This document shows, in pieces, positions 22,107 to 33,042 of a DNA stretch of 64,000 bases. The notes beneath the pieces are model-generated. The model worked only from the letters and a program-made list of their open reading frames with translations, searched no databases and was not told the origin of the DNA. Within the stretch, counting starts at the first letter, position 1. Every line of letters begins with the position of its first letter. Source of the stretch: Sphaerolaimus hirsutus (taxonomy: Eukaryota; Nematoda; Chromadorea; Monhysterida; Sphaerolaimidae); assembly GCA_964036195.1 (NCBI GenBank), contig OZ038450.1:622701-686700 (forward strand). The letters are read 5' to 3'. The translations under genes were made by a program, and so were the position numbers.

Positions 22107-22371
22107 CTAGGCCTGGGACAGTAACGCGCCATGAAAGTGTCGAGTCATTTGTAAAGCGTACGGTCATTTGTAAAGTGTAAAATCTTTTGTTAAGTGTAGT
22201 TTCATTTGTCAAACATTGTAAAATCATTTGTTAAGTGCAGGATATATAAAATGTCATCTATTTTTACAACATTGTAACTTGTCATAAATTCAGCAATAAT
22301 TTTTTTCTGTTTATCTCAATTGACATTTAATATGAAATTGTATACATAACTTTTTACTTTACAGTCCCGGA
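22107..22371. mobile_element. CCCTGTAAA-family remnant
   Basis: GCCTGGGACAGTAACGCG at the left, then GTCATTTGTAAAGTGTA repeated four times in variant form (22125-22240). The right boundary merges with the next copy. Confidence 0.45.
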
Positions 22372-22520
22372 CCCTGTAAAGAAAAGTGTCAAATATCAGG
22401 TAAAATCTCATGCAAATTTGTCAAATATTGAGCAAAATGTCAAATTTTCGGTGATAAAACATTTTAATTGACATATGACAATTTACTCAACACTTTACAG
22501 GGTGTGGGACTGGCTCCAGG
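22372..22520. mobile_element. CCCTGTAAA fold-back element, copy 8
   Basis: CAGTCCCGGACCCTGTAAAG at the left, CTTTACAGGGTGTGGGACTG at the right; 149 bp. Confidence 0.72.
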
Positions 22521-23190
22521 CTGCATGAATATATTTTAAGTAGGAACTGGCAAGTAAATTTCGTCTTGATCCACTGGCACTGCGCAAATCGTGCAGTGTG
22601 CATTGAAACAGCCGCAACGTGCATTAACAAAATGGTAGTTTCTCGCGACCGCTTGAATAAACAACACATGTATTCAATATTCTTTCGGCAACACAACCTC
22701 AAAAATTATTGACAAAGTGGCAGGCGCTATCGCTGCGGCGTGAATATTTTTGGCCGTCTGAAACTGCAGGGAGAGACTCAAAAAGTGTGAAAAAAGTGTG
22801 AAAATGCCGATGAATGAATGGCCAACACACACTACTTTACAAATCGAAATTTCCAAACTCATAAATCATTTTTTAACACTTCTGAACTTTCTAGAATTAG
22901 GTGTCTGTCAACGACAGTTGATGGGGATAAAAAATGACTCATTGCGGTAAAGTAAAATGCATCCGAGCTGACGTATGGGTTTCGCAAGTTTCGGTCGAAA
23001 ACTAGTGTCTGCAACGGCAATAGACACGCCGCGCGGCCACTTTGCCTGGCAGAATTGTCGTCACCGCGTTGTCACACCAAAAAAATAGAATAATGCAAGT
23101 GCATCGGAGAACATTCGTCTCTCAAGTTGACAAGAGCTTTCAGACCTGACAAAAAATGAACTAAAACGCGCGCGCACGCCTCGTCTACCC
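22521..23190. other. Intron 6, ACACTAG-family element only
   Basis: From about 22827 to 23010: ACACACACTACTTTAC..AAACTCATAAATC at one end and GAAAACTAGTGTCTGC at the other, with a GTCAACGACAGTTGATGGGG core as at 34390. Nothing else. Confidence 0.45.
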
Positions 23191-23368
23191 CAGGTGCCAT
23201 TCCCAGACCCTGTAAAATGTCAAATATCATGCAAAGTGTCTAAAGTCATGGATAATGCCCAGGAATGCGCCAAACGGTTGCTATTTTCCGGGGCATTTCA
23301 CATTACTTCAGGCACTTTGCATGACATTTGAGTGATTTGACATTATCCAGGGTCTGGGAGTGCCCCCA
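23191..23368. mobile_element. CCCTGTAAA fold-back element, copy 9 (best preserved)
   Basis: CAGGTGCCATTCCCAGACCC at the left; GGGTCTGGGAGTGCCCCCAG at the right. Arms continue as TGTCAAATATCATGCAAAG and CTTTGCATGACATTTGA. Family ends are therefore close to CTGGGGGCAGTCCCAGACCC. Confidence 0.72.
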
Positions 23369-23952
23369 GACCGCACACTCTGGTGTAGTTGGTGAAATTG
23401 TATTTACTTAAAATGCAGCTCGCTGATTTCCTTTTACCGAATCGAAATTGCCGCGGCGGCAGGCCAGACTTGCCGCTGCCGCTGCCCAGCCTAGTACCGC
23501 GGCAGAATAAACAAATGCGACACTGGGACTTTGGGGCGCTAATGGGTGGCACACCGAAGGCACCGGCCATTGTAACCAACTGTTTGTCCTGGCCCGCTTC
23601 ACACGCAGGGGACAATTCCTCACGAAAGTGTTAGAGGCACTAGGCACTAGTTGCCAACACACATTTCATTGGGTGATAATTATGTTTCCAACATATTTAA
23701 GTTCACCGGAATGAAAGGTGAGTCAAACTATTCAGATAATTGATTATAAAAAACAACAGATTTAACAGTCTTGGAAGTTTTAGTTGTCGACTGTATGTGT
23801 GCATAGTCACAATTAATACAGTGGCTATGTCATGTGATTATTGTTATAAAGCTCAGAGCAGACTACGAATTACTCACCAAGTGACAAAATGCAGATGCCC
23901 CGTAAAGATTTTCACAGGGGATTTATAAACCTTAAAAGGTCATTTCACCTTA
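23369..23952. other. Intron 6, nothing recognised
   Basis: A modest GC-rich patch at 23440-23530 has no exon signals in a supported frame. Confidence 0.4.
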
Positions 23953-24795
23953 CACCGTTTCATGTGCCTACACAAAAATTAAATGAAAAAGTTCCATAAT
24001 TCCGGAATAAAGTTCCAGATATGCAAGAAAGGGCAGTGAAGTATACTCACTTGTTAAGTTTATACACGTGCCAATATTCAGATAATTTGATCCTATGGTT
24101 CAAAACTTATAAAGCTGCGTTTACACTGGCACGTGTGACGACAAAATTTTTTTGGGCTTTTAACTTTCGTTATGTGACGAAAATTGAATATTTGTTGTGT
24201 CAGATACCTAGATCTCGATCACTCTTTTTGCCTAGGACAAACATAAATTTTTATATATGACGTGATCATACACAATAAAACAAACAAGAAAATTTGTCGT
24301 CACAAGTTGTCGGTTCGAGTTGTTCCCGGGAGCCTCGTTAACGAGGCTCCCGGGAACAACTCGAACCGACAACCTGTGACGACAAAAATTTTGTTTCGTT
24401 TTATTGTGTATGATAACGTTATATATAAAAATTTATGTTTGTCCCAGGCAGAAAGGGTGATCGAGATCTAGGTGTCTGACACAACAATTAAATAATTTTC
24501 GTGACATAAAGAAAGTTGACAGCCCAAAAATTTTTTTGTCGTCACACGTGTCAGTGTAAACGCCGCTTAAGCATTTTAAACAAATTTCAGTTGTCGGTTC
24601 GGTTTCAAAAAGAAAACCAAGCCGACAATTGAAATTCGTTTTCAAATGCCTATAAGTATTGAACGACAGGCTCAAATAATCTGCAAATTGGGTGTGGACT
24701 GTGACTGTGACATCACTGCTTTTTCTTGCATATATGGAACTTAATTCCGGAATTATGGAACTTTTTCAGACAATCTTGGTCGGCACATGAAACGC
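23953..24795. mobile_element. PIF/Harbinger-like fold-back (outer), TSD TTA
   Basis: CACCGTTTCATGTGCC at the left and GGCACATGAAACGC at the right, each flanked by TTA. Arms include AAAAGTTCCATAATTCCGGAA and its complement. A second fold-back (24113-24567) sits between the arms. Confidence 0.75.
24113..24567. mobile_element. PIF/Harbinger-like fold-back (inner), TSD TAA
   Basis: AGCTGCGTTTACACTGGCAC to GTGTCAGTGTAAACGCCGCT, TAA on both sides. The centre is a perfect 68 bp palindrome (24306-24373) around GTTAAC. Related halves occur at 57895-57980 and in the elements at 61768 and 62241. Confidence 0.8.
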
Positions 24796-25620
24796 TTAAT
24801 TGTCATTTTAAATTTTTATCTTCAATCTATCATTTGACAGTGCAGTTGACATTTTCAGGGATACCTACACGCTTGAGCCACCCACTTGTATACTTGCAAA
24901 AGATTTTCAACATGTAGGATATCTACACTTTGACATCAAATCGCTCACTTGGACTGCACACCTTTTGTCATGTTACATTGTGCCAGGTGCATTTTAGGAG
25001 CTGTGTTGTTCATGGGCTTATCGGAGGCATAGATCAAACAGAATTTTCAGAATAGCCTAACAAAAGTGTTAAATTGAAACACATGGACAAACAAGTGACG
25101 TAAAATTTTCTATTTGATCTTTTTCAAAGGGAAGAAATCCGCGCGGGCCAAAAATTATCAAAATCCATGCATAAAGTGATGTGACAACGATAAAGGCGGT
25201 CGGTGACTGTGCGTCTTGCAATCAATATGGTCGTAACCGATAAAATGGCCACCATGAACTGTGAATAGCGCGGAGATGAGAAATAGCGAGCTGCGCCAGG
25301 CCGTCAATGCAGGCGACGTGCAAAACAACAGCCATTTCACGCATGTGGTGGTAATGGGCCGACTGCGACCGAGTTACGACATGATATGGCGACACGCACG
25401 CGCCACAGCCAGAAGTTGACCTTGCAGCGGCGAGGCACGCCGCCGGCGCCAGGCAAGACCACTCTATGCAGTCTGGAACACTAGTGCGCGGCTGGACTCG
25501 CGCGCCCCGCCATCCACCAATGTCTCATCGGCAATTTCGATACGATTTTATGCGAACCCCATGTGCTGAATCACTCAATATTCACAAACATAATTGGGCA
25601 AAAACTTGGCTTTGATGCCA
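24796..25620. other. Intron 6, nothing recognised
   Basis: A GC-rich patch at 25370-25520 shows no supported exon. Confidence 0.4.
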
Positions 25621-25664
25621 ACCGAGACCCAAACGTTTTTCGGATATACCTAAATACGTACACT

Positions 25665-26045
25665 GGGGTATTCTAGATTTTGACCCACCAGGGGGTTGGA
25701 TAGGTAGCTGAGCGGCCTCCGAGATAGATAGATAGCTGGAATAATGGGGGGGGGGTCGATATGTAGGCTTTTTCAAGGTGAATAAGGAAGAAAATGGAGA
25801 AATCGCTAAAAGTAGGTGAAAAATGGCTAAAAGCCTATGTTTAGTACTATATGTGCTTATATACCATTTTGAGCCGCTTTTTTAGCGATTTTTCCATTTT
25901 CTTCCTTATTCACCCTGAAAAAGCCTATATATCGAACCCAAGCAACCCCTCCCCCCAATTTTTTCCAGCTATCTATCTACCCTGGAGGCCGCTCAGCTAT
26001 CTATTCAACCCCCCCCCCCGGAAAGTCAAAATCTAGAACACCCCT
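25665..26045. repeat. Large fold-back with AGCTATCTAT and C-runs
   Basis: The left arm (GGGTATTCTAGATTTTGACC..GATAGCTGG..GGTGAATAAGGAAG) is mirrored by the right arm (CTTCCTTATTCACC..CCAGCTATC..GTCAAAATCTAGAACACCCC), centred near 25855. Partial copies lie at 26450-26960, and short pieces at 5190-5240, 51900-51940 and 56080-56125. Confidence 0.6.
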
Positions 26046-26215
26046 GAATCGCTCCACGGGAGGGATAGAAACCGAAAGAACTGTTTGGTGGGAGGGAGTT
26101 AAGCGGGATGCGGTGGCTCAATATTTCGGCTTTTTTTAAAACGTAGAAGGAAGAAAAGGGAGAAAAATCGCTAAAAGTAGGTGAAAAAAGCTCAAAAGTG
26201 AGAAAGAGTGCAAGT

Positions 26216-26292
26216 TGAACCCGGCGGGAATCGAACCCGCATCCCTCGTAAAGAACATGAGCTCCCCAAGAGCTAGACCACAGAGGCGGCCT
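26216..26292 (-). pseudogene. tRNA-Arg(UCU)-like sequence, pseudogene or SINE head
   Basis: On the minus strand there is a perfect B box, GGTTCGATTCC, within a GCGGG/CCCGC T stem. An A-box-like TGGTCTAGCTCTTGG lies upstream, and the anticodon loop GTTCTTT would read TCT. The anticodon stem has one mismatch, the D stem does not close well, and acceptor ends GCCGCCT and CGGGTTC do not pair. So it is not a sound tRNA gene. Its tail runs into the repeat text of the neighbouring fold-back family. Confidence 0.45.
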
Positions 26293-26449
26293 GCTAGTCA
26301 CTGCAAGGGGCTGACATGCTGCGACGGCAATGCCCTTAACAATAGTTATATCAGAACATATATAGGGGGGGGGGTTACCTATCTATCTTATCTATCCCCT
26401 AAACACCACCCCCCCCAATCAGCCAGTTATCTACCTGTCTGGAGCGATT

Positions 26450-26965
26450 TTTGAGAAATTATACCCCAATTTTCACTCAAGATCGCTTTTTTTCATACCT
26501 TTTTCATACATTTTCACCTCCAAAATAACTAGTTCATGTGTCTAACTGCCTATTTTTAGCTATTTTTAGTGCTATATGCACTTATATACCCATTTTTAGC
26601 ATTTTCACCTACTCTTAGCGATTTTTCTCTCGTTTCTTCTTTATACACCTCGAAAAAACGTATAAATCAAACCCCCGCAACCCCTTCCCCCATTTTTCCA
26701 GCTATCTATCTCGGAGGCCGCTCATCTGTCGATACAACCCACTTGAGGGTCAAAGTCTAGAATACCTCCAGACATGAACTAGTGATTTTGGAGGTGAAAA
26801 TCTATAAAAAGGTACAAAAAACAAACAAACTAGAAATTGGGTATAATTTCTAAAAAATCGCTTCAGATAGGTAGATAGCTGGCCGATTGTGGTAGTGGGT
26901 TCAGGGGATACTAGCCAAAATTTTTGCCTTCAATACAGATAGATAGCTGAGCGGCTTGTGTTAAA
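26450..26965. repeat. Further copies of the AGCTATCTAT fold-back family
   Basis: TTAGCGATTTTTC..AAAACGTATAAATC..CCAGCTATCTATCTCGGAGG in forward orientation at 26590-26765. An inverted, shorter copy follows at 26770-26960. Confidence 0.5.
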
Positions 26966-27395
26966 GTTAGATAGCAGGGCGGTTTTGGGGAGGGGGTACC
27001 CCCCAACCCACCGCCCATTGGGGACTACTGTAGGTACGTTATCCAGGGAACCAGGGATCTCCAAGGGGGTGTTGAGCATGTCTGTGGTCAGATTTTATTA
27101 GCCATAAATCTATGCAGATGATAAAAATAACGCCTATTTATCCACACACACGCACCACCCACCCACTATATGTTCGGATAGAACGTAACCCATTTTGATC
27201 GAATTTTCACACAATGTAATCTTATGTTTTCAGTTTTTCCAACGCAATACACAGAAAAACTCAACTCGAAAACAAGGAGCACAAAAAAATTAGGACCGGT
27301 GCTGAAAGTGAATCAGACCGACACGTTGTTTCGGGTAGCGGACACAGCGCGTGTGGGGCGCGCGAATTAGGGTTGAGCGGCACAAATGAGGACAC
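26966..27395. other. Intron sequence 3' of the alternative exon, nothing recognised
   Basis: No repeat ends or exon signals apart from the donor at 27395. Confidence 0.4.
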
Positions 27396-27560
27396 CTGAG
27401 CATCGGCGGCGGCGGCAGCGAGCAGCTCGAGTATCTCTTCGATGGTGAGCTCCCTGTGCTGGTCGGCGGGCGCGTCGGCGGGCTCGTCGTACTGCTCAAT
27501 GGTAATGTTCACGGTGGGCGTCACGTGGCCCGACTCGGACGAGCGCTTGCTGTCGGCCAT
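27396..27560 (-). CDS. Alternative first coding exon (1b) of the RhoGAP gene
   Basis: ATG at 27558-27560 in a strong context (GCGACATGG), with an in-frame TGA five codons upstream and no AG between. So it is a start exon, not an internal one. It encodes 55 residues, starting MADSKRSSESGHVTPTVNIT and ending with an acidic helix, LTIEEILELLAAAAADAQ. Donor CAG|GTGTCC is in phase 0 and can join exon 7. The product would lack the PH domain but keep the GAP. Assignment to this gene is inference; an independent small gene in the intron is the alternative. Confidence 0.6.
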
Positions 27561-29100
27561 GTCGCGTTCAGATCAGCCGAGCGGCCAGCCGCGCCGCATT
27601 TCGCCGCTGCAACTGCCTCTACCACGGCGCAATGCAGCCGGGTGCGTAGACATGTAATTATAATCAAGTGTTCGCCTGCGTGTGCAACACATTCGACGGT
27701 CGACATTCACAGTGGACAAAGTGTAGCGAGCGCGCAAGCCGGCAGCACGAGCTCGGGTTAAGTTCGAACAACATGAGCGAGATGGGTGCGCGGCCGGGCG
27801 CGTACACATGGCGCGGTAATTTGGAGCGCACACGAAAGGCTCGTCATCGGTGGGGCGGCGGCACAGCGACGCGCTGCGGCGCCCTCGCATCGGCGCACAA
27901 GTGCGGCGCCGTGCGCCGAGCGGCACCATGCGGCCGCACTCCGCCCAAACCCGCAATGCTGCCGGCGCTGGGACACGGGCCGGCTGCACTTGCGGCTGGT
28001 AAGAGAAGCTGAATGACTGGCGGCTGGGCGCGCCGCACCGCACAGCTATGTATACACCCAAGTGCACATGGACGGCGCTAGTGGCTGCTGCACAACTGCA
28101 CCCCGCCGGGCGGGCTAGCCGCTTTTAATCCAACCGAGAGGGGCGGCAGCGGCAGCGGCAGCAGCGCCGGGGCACCGCGCCCTGCTGGCAAGTCGAGCTA
28201 TTGCCGCTGCGGGCAGAACAGGCCGCACTGAGCATGCATGCATGTGCTCGGCTCCCGTTCTCGCCGAGGCCGTTTCATGGCTCTCATGGCCGGCGCGGGC
28301 ATGAGACCGAGCCGCGCCCATGAGCTGCACGGCGCAGCGCGACGAGCCCGCCGGCGAGCCGTGCCGCTGGCGTGGCGCAGTCGGCGTCCACCTGCACCTG
28401 CACGTGCCCGATTGGGGCGACTACTGGCCGCGAGGGTGCCGCAACATGGTCGTTGCAGATGTCTCCAGCGCAGAGCAGTCGCCGGCGCGGCAGACAGCGG
28501 CGCACTTTGAGCAGTCGGCTGCAGCGCCCACCGGCGGGCAGCTTCGTGTGCCGGCTGCGCGTGCGAGCGCGGGGATATCGATCGGGCGGCGGGGCGGGCA
28601 CGCCGCACTTGCTCCATACATTATGTACACGCGAGCGTATGCGGCAGCGCTGCGGAAGCCATGCGCCCGCAACGATTGCGCACGATACCGCAGCCAGCGC
28701 CCGCTGCCGGCTTGAAATAACAAACTGTCAGTGGGTCGCGCTGAAAGGCGCCGCCCGCCCCGCAGCTGCTGCTATTCGCGGACTTGAAAACATGTCGCCG
28801 AGCGGTGATTTGGGCAGCACTGCCGCAGCCCAAGTAGAAGCGACGTCGGGCCGCACGGAACTGCGCTGCCTTAGAGTCTCCAGCGGTGCGGTGGCACTTC
28901 GTGCACAAATCGAATTTCCGCGCGTCGATGGCCGTTGCCCGCCTATCACATGTGTGCATGCGGGCCGCGTGCCGGAGGAGCGGCTCGCACCGGCGCGATG
29001 ACGACAGCAATGTTTGGCTGCGCGTGAGCCGCCGCAGCGCGTAGGCGCGTCGCCCAGGCTGCTTAGCGGCGGCAGACACGGCTTCACTTCACACAACTTT
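27561..29100 (-). promoter_or_regulatory. GC-rich island upstream of alternative exon 1b
   Basis: About 1.5 kb of markedly GC- and CpG-rich sequence in an otherwise AT-rich intron, ending at the ATG of exon 1b. No frame shows a domain, and open frames on both strands are compositional. Position suggests a CpG-island-like promoter and 5' UTR (inference). Confidence 0.5.
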
Positions 29101-29276
29101 GATTCACGCGGCCGCCCTGCTACACGCCAGCGATGACGAACGCGCGATTTTCGTGACCCAATAAAACAATGACGTCAGTGCATCAAATGCTTCTGCCCTT
29201 CTGACTATGTCTATGTCGGTCCCTTCAAAAGCACCTTCGAAACAGGATGGCTTGATTTGCCTACCTAAATACCTTA

Positions 29277-29751
29277 GACAGCGTTCACACTGTCGAACTG
29301 CGACGACAAAAAATGCGATTTTTCAGCCATTGTTGTGCGATACATATGAAATATTTTTCATGTGTGAAGCCTCAATCGATCATGACTTGATCAGCCCCAC
29401 TGCCTAAGACAAACATAAAATTATATATATTGCGTGTTCATGCACACTAGATCACACTTTTTTCTTGTTGTCGGAGGTAGTCGCTGATTTGTTGTCGCCA
29501 GCCCCTTTAACGAGGCCGCCGACAACGCCCCTTGAACAAATACAGTGACAGCCTCCGACAACAAAAAAAAGTGTGATCTAGTGTGCATGAACACACAATG
29601 TATATAATTTGATGTTTGTCTTAGGCAGTGGGGCTGATCAAGTTATGATCGATTGAGGCTTCACACATGTAAAATATTTCATATGCACCCAACAAAAATG
29701 GCTGAAAAATTGCATTTTTTGTCGTCACAGTTTGACAGTGTGAAGGGCGCC
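29277..29751. mobile_element. PIF/Harbinger-like fold-back MITE
   Basis: GACAGCGTTCACACTGTCGA at the left, TTTGACAGTGTGAAGGGCGCC at the right, arms centred near 29510 at AACGAGGCCGCCGACAAC. TTA precedes and TAA follows, so the duplication is not exact. Contains GACGACAAAAAATGC ends like the copies at 62241. Confidence 0.7.
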
Positions 29752-30508
29752 TAAATATACGAAGAGGTAGGTCATTTTTTGCCAGCCCCATTTGTTTATT
29801 CGGAGAGAAACCCAGCAACTCAGAAAATCAATGCCCACTAGGCTATTTACTTATGTCGTCATACTCAAAATCCATAAATTTAGTTTGATTGCTTGAACTG
29901 CTTCAGACTAGGAAAAAATCTTGTGTCCTTCCACTTTCAAAGCATCTTTGATTTTGTTGATCCGGAGCAAAAATGAACAAGCGAACAGTCATAGAATCCC
30001 AGACAAAACAAAAACGGGAGATTCTGCATCATAATCAAAGTGTGCCTAGTCCAATCAGGCATAATCCAAGCACAAAATGGAGCAAAATAAAAACAAAACC
30101 TTAAACAACTAAAGACTTATTAAATTTTCACCCATATTTACATGCAATTTACACATAAACAGACATGAATATACAAGAAAGGTACTTAGATTCAGCCTAA
30201 TTTTCTCATGGATTATGACAAACTTTTGCTTGGATTATGCTGCAGTTCATGGTGCAAAAGTGACTGGATTTTGTATCTGTAGTGCTTGGATTATGCACAC
30301 TTGGATTTTGATTTATCACCAAAAAGATATGTTGTTCCAGTAGCAGCTGATACTGATAGCCAGTGGTAGATATGCAGCCATTGGGTAACATTCGAACAAA
30401 TAAACATTTTGTGGTCGATGTATGATTAGTAAAAATAAATAAATGTGAATACATGATGGTAGAATTTTTCAAAACATTTGTGCACATTTCAAAATTTCTA
30501 ACACTACA
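29752..30508. other. Intron 6, TTGGATTATGC repeats
   Basis: TGGATTATGC and its complement GCATAATCCA recur at 30040-30300, resembling text inside the next element. No exon. Confidence 0.4.
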
Positions 30509-30516
30509 ATGGCGAC

Positions 30517-32069
30517 TAGTGATGTAAAAGCGCCAAAACTTTGGCACCAAGCACCATAACACTTTTCTATCCCCTAGCGCCAAGCGCCAATGGCGCCACA
30601 GCAAAATGGCACCAAAGGCCAGAAGTGCCACGGTGCTTTTTGCTTTGGTGCTAGCGCCAAGGGGCAAAAACCAAAATCCAAAGTGTATAATCCAAACACT
30701 TTTGTAGCATAATCCAAACAAAAATGAGGCAAAATTTAAACACATTTTTGTGCCACCAAATGCAGCAATATCCAAATGAAATGAGGCAGAATCCAAACAG
30801 AAGTTAGGCATAATCCAAACAAAAGTTAAGCAAAATCCAAACACTCATATTGCATGTTCTTACATGTTTTTGTATCATTGATGTGCTAAAATGATACATA
30901 GATATGCAATATTATTTGTAATTGATTTTAAGTTCAAATGAAGGTGGAAATACAATTGGAAATGTGGAAATACAATCGTGTGGAAATACAATGGAAGTGG
31001 AAATACAATCACAAGTATATTGAAATAAATATAAAGTGAAAAAGTGACAATATAATAATAGAATGACAATCATGGTGAAAACCAATGAAGACAGTTGCAG
31101 TCAGTCACTTCAAAGCAGACAATTCGGTCACTTCAAAGTTATCACACACAGCTTATCTCTTGTGACATATTAGATATTCATTTCAAATCAAAAGAAAGTT
31201 AATCCATGGAACTGAACACATATGGTGGACATTATTGGATGAAAAGTGCTTTGAATTTGCTACATTTTTGTTTGGATTTTGCTTAACTTTTGTTTGGATT
31301 ATGCCTTACTTCTGTTTGGATGCTGCAGTTGGTGGCACCCAAAGTGTTTGGATTTGGCCTCATTTTTGTTTGGATTATGCTACAAAAGTGTTTGGATTAT
31401 GCTGTTTGAATTATGCGCTATTTATATTTTGATGCAGACTCGCGCCAAGCGCCAGCGCCAGGCATTTTGGTCAAAAGAAGCGCCAAGCGCCAAAAGCGCC
31501 ATGGCGCTTTTCATGGGTATAGCGCCAAGCGCCAATGGCACCACAGCAAAATAGGACATAGCGCGGGCCAAGCCTCCTACGCACAAACGCCTGGCGCGCA
31601 CAAACGCCCGGCACGCACAAAATTGAGCCCGCCATGCACAAATGCCCGGTAAGCGCAAATCTGATGCTCTGTGCATACCGGGCATTTGTGCGTACCAGTC
31701 ATTTGTGCATACCGGGCAGGGGATTTTCACACGCCTCCCCTACTTTGTGTTTGCACCCCCCATAAATGAGCACCTGCATTACAAGCGGCAATTTTGAGAT
31801 TATTGCGGCTGGCAAACTAGGGTAATTAAAGTATTATTACTAATTAATGGGGGGGGTAATGAGCCAAGCCAGCCAGCCAGGATACAAGCCCCGCCCGCAC
31901 ATATGACCGGCGCGCACAAAAGACTGGCACGCACATTGTGCGGCACGCACACAGCTACAGTTTTGTGCATACCGGGCGTCTTTGCGTACCGGACTTTCAT
32001 TTTGTGCGTGCCAGGCGTTTGTGCGTACAGGTGCGGAGCCCATAGCGCCATGGCGCTTTCACATCACTA
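30517..32069. mobile_element. TAGTGATG hAT-like element, long composite copy
   Basis: Ends TAGTGATGTAAAAGCGCC and GGCGCTTTCACATCACTA are flanked by an exact 8 bp duplication, ATGGCGAC (30509-30516 and 32070-32077). The interior is non-coding: CAAAATCCAAAC blocks (30670-30850) mirrored by GTTTGGATTATGC blocks (31265-31410), then CGCACAAACGCCCGGC repeats in both orientations (31560-32030). Open frames of up to 212 codons are translations of these repeats. Confidence 0.82.
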
Positions 32070-32077
32070 ATGGCGAC

Positions 32078-32270
32078 ACTCGGTCGTCATCTCGTCATAA
32101 TGGTACAATTGTAGCCCCGACGCGTTCGTAGGGCATCGTCTATGCAGTGAAAAAAACCCGCGAAAAAACCCCCAAAAAATATGGAGCACTTGACAGATTA
32201 AAAAGTCTCATCGTCGCAAAGCCACACTACGCGTTGGTGTAGACGGGCACTCGGCACCGCGGGCGGCTTC
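32078..32270. other. Intron 6, nothing recognised
   Basis: Short unannotated stretch between the hAT-like element and a GC-rich island. Confidence 0.4.
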
Positions 32271-32690
32271 AAAAGTGTCCAAAAATATCGCCGCGAGGTA
32301 TTCAGCTATATGTAGTTGCGCGCGCGGGTGGCGCTCATGCGAAGGGGAAGCGCGGCGGGCGGGCGGCGCGGCCGCAACTTTGCACTAATAATCTGTGCTA
32401 TTGATTTGACTGCGCGCCTAGCTAGGCCAATGGCCGGCGGCCGCAGTCGGCCGCGCACTCGCATCGGCGGGGCGGCGCCGCCCGTCGAGCGTCAATTACT
32501 GGCGGCAGTCGGCCACGGCGCGGCCGCGAGCTGACGCTGCCTCGAGTCGCCGCGGTGCAGTGCGCATCCCGCCGCCAGCGCGACTATTTTGAGCGGCGCT
32601 GCTAAGCGTTGCATGCACAAGCCCGCAGCGCCGCACAGTGCAACGGTTACGGGCGCACGGCACTCGCGACAGCCCCACCAGGGCACGGCA
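32271..32690. other. GC-rich island, no exon
   Basis: GC- and CpG-rich with repeated GGCGGC/GCCGC; no frame with acceptor, donor and phase that fits the gene. Similar islands lie at 51550-51840 and 61520-61690. Confidence 0.4.
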
Positions 32691-32810
32691 GAAATGTCTA
32701 GGATAATTCCACAAGTTATGTATTCAGACCGATTACCCGTATCGCAATGTCATGGCAATTTAAAGGGAACACAAGCCACTCGAACAACAACTCTATGGCT
32801 TCACGGCGCC

Positions 32811-33042
32811 ACACAAGCTAGTTTTCATGGTTCCAATTTGAAAACTCGGCCGAAATCTTGTCAATCTTCTGAAACAGTAGTTCACGGACTGATCATTTCT
32901 GTAAACTAATAATTGCATCCTAACACTAGTGCACCAAATCAATGTGGTCAGTTACGTAATGGTGGAAGCAACATTCAGCATTCGCGTCGCCATTCAGTTT
33001 TTGAACGAGTTTTCAAATTGGAACCATGAAAACTAGCTAGTG
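32811..33042. mobile_element. Fold-back element with TAGTTTTCATGG ends
   Basis: TAGTTTTCATGGTTCCAATT at 32819 is mirrored by AATTGGAACCATGAAAACTA at 33018-33037, with GAAAACTCG and CGAGTTTTC continuing both arms. Confidence 0.65.

Noticed and set aside
26216..26292. Functional tRNA-Arg gene
   Set aside because: Acceptor and D stems do not pair although the B box is perfect; kept only as a pseudogene or SINE head.
27573..29096. Many Arg/Ala-rich open frames in the GC-rich island
   Set aside because: Long frames in all six phases are expected at this base composition; none has domains or fitting splice sites.
30206..30844. A 212-codon minus-strand frame rich in LFGLCYKSVWI
   Set aside because: It is read from repeated TTTGGATTATGC blocks partly inside the TAGTGATG element; the reverse-oriented blocks at 31.3 kb give the same peptide.
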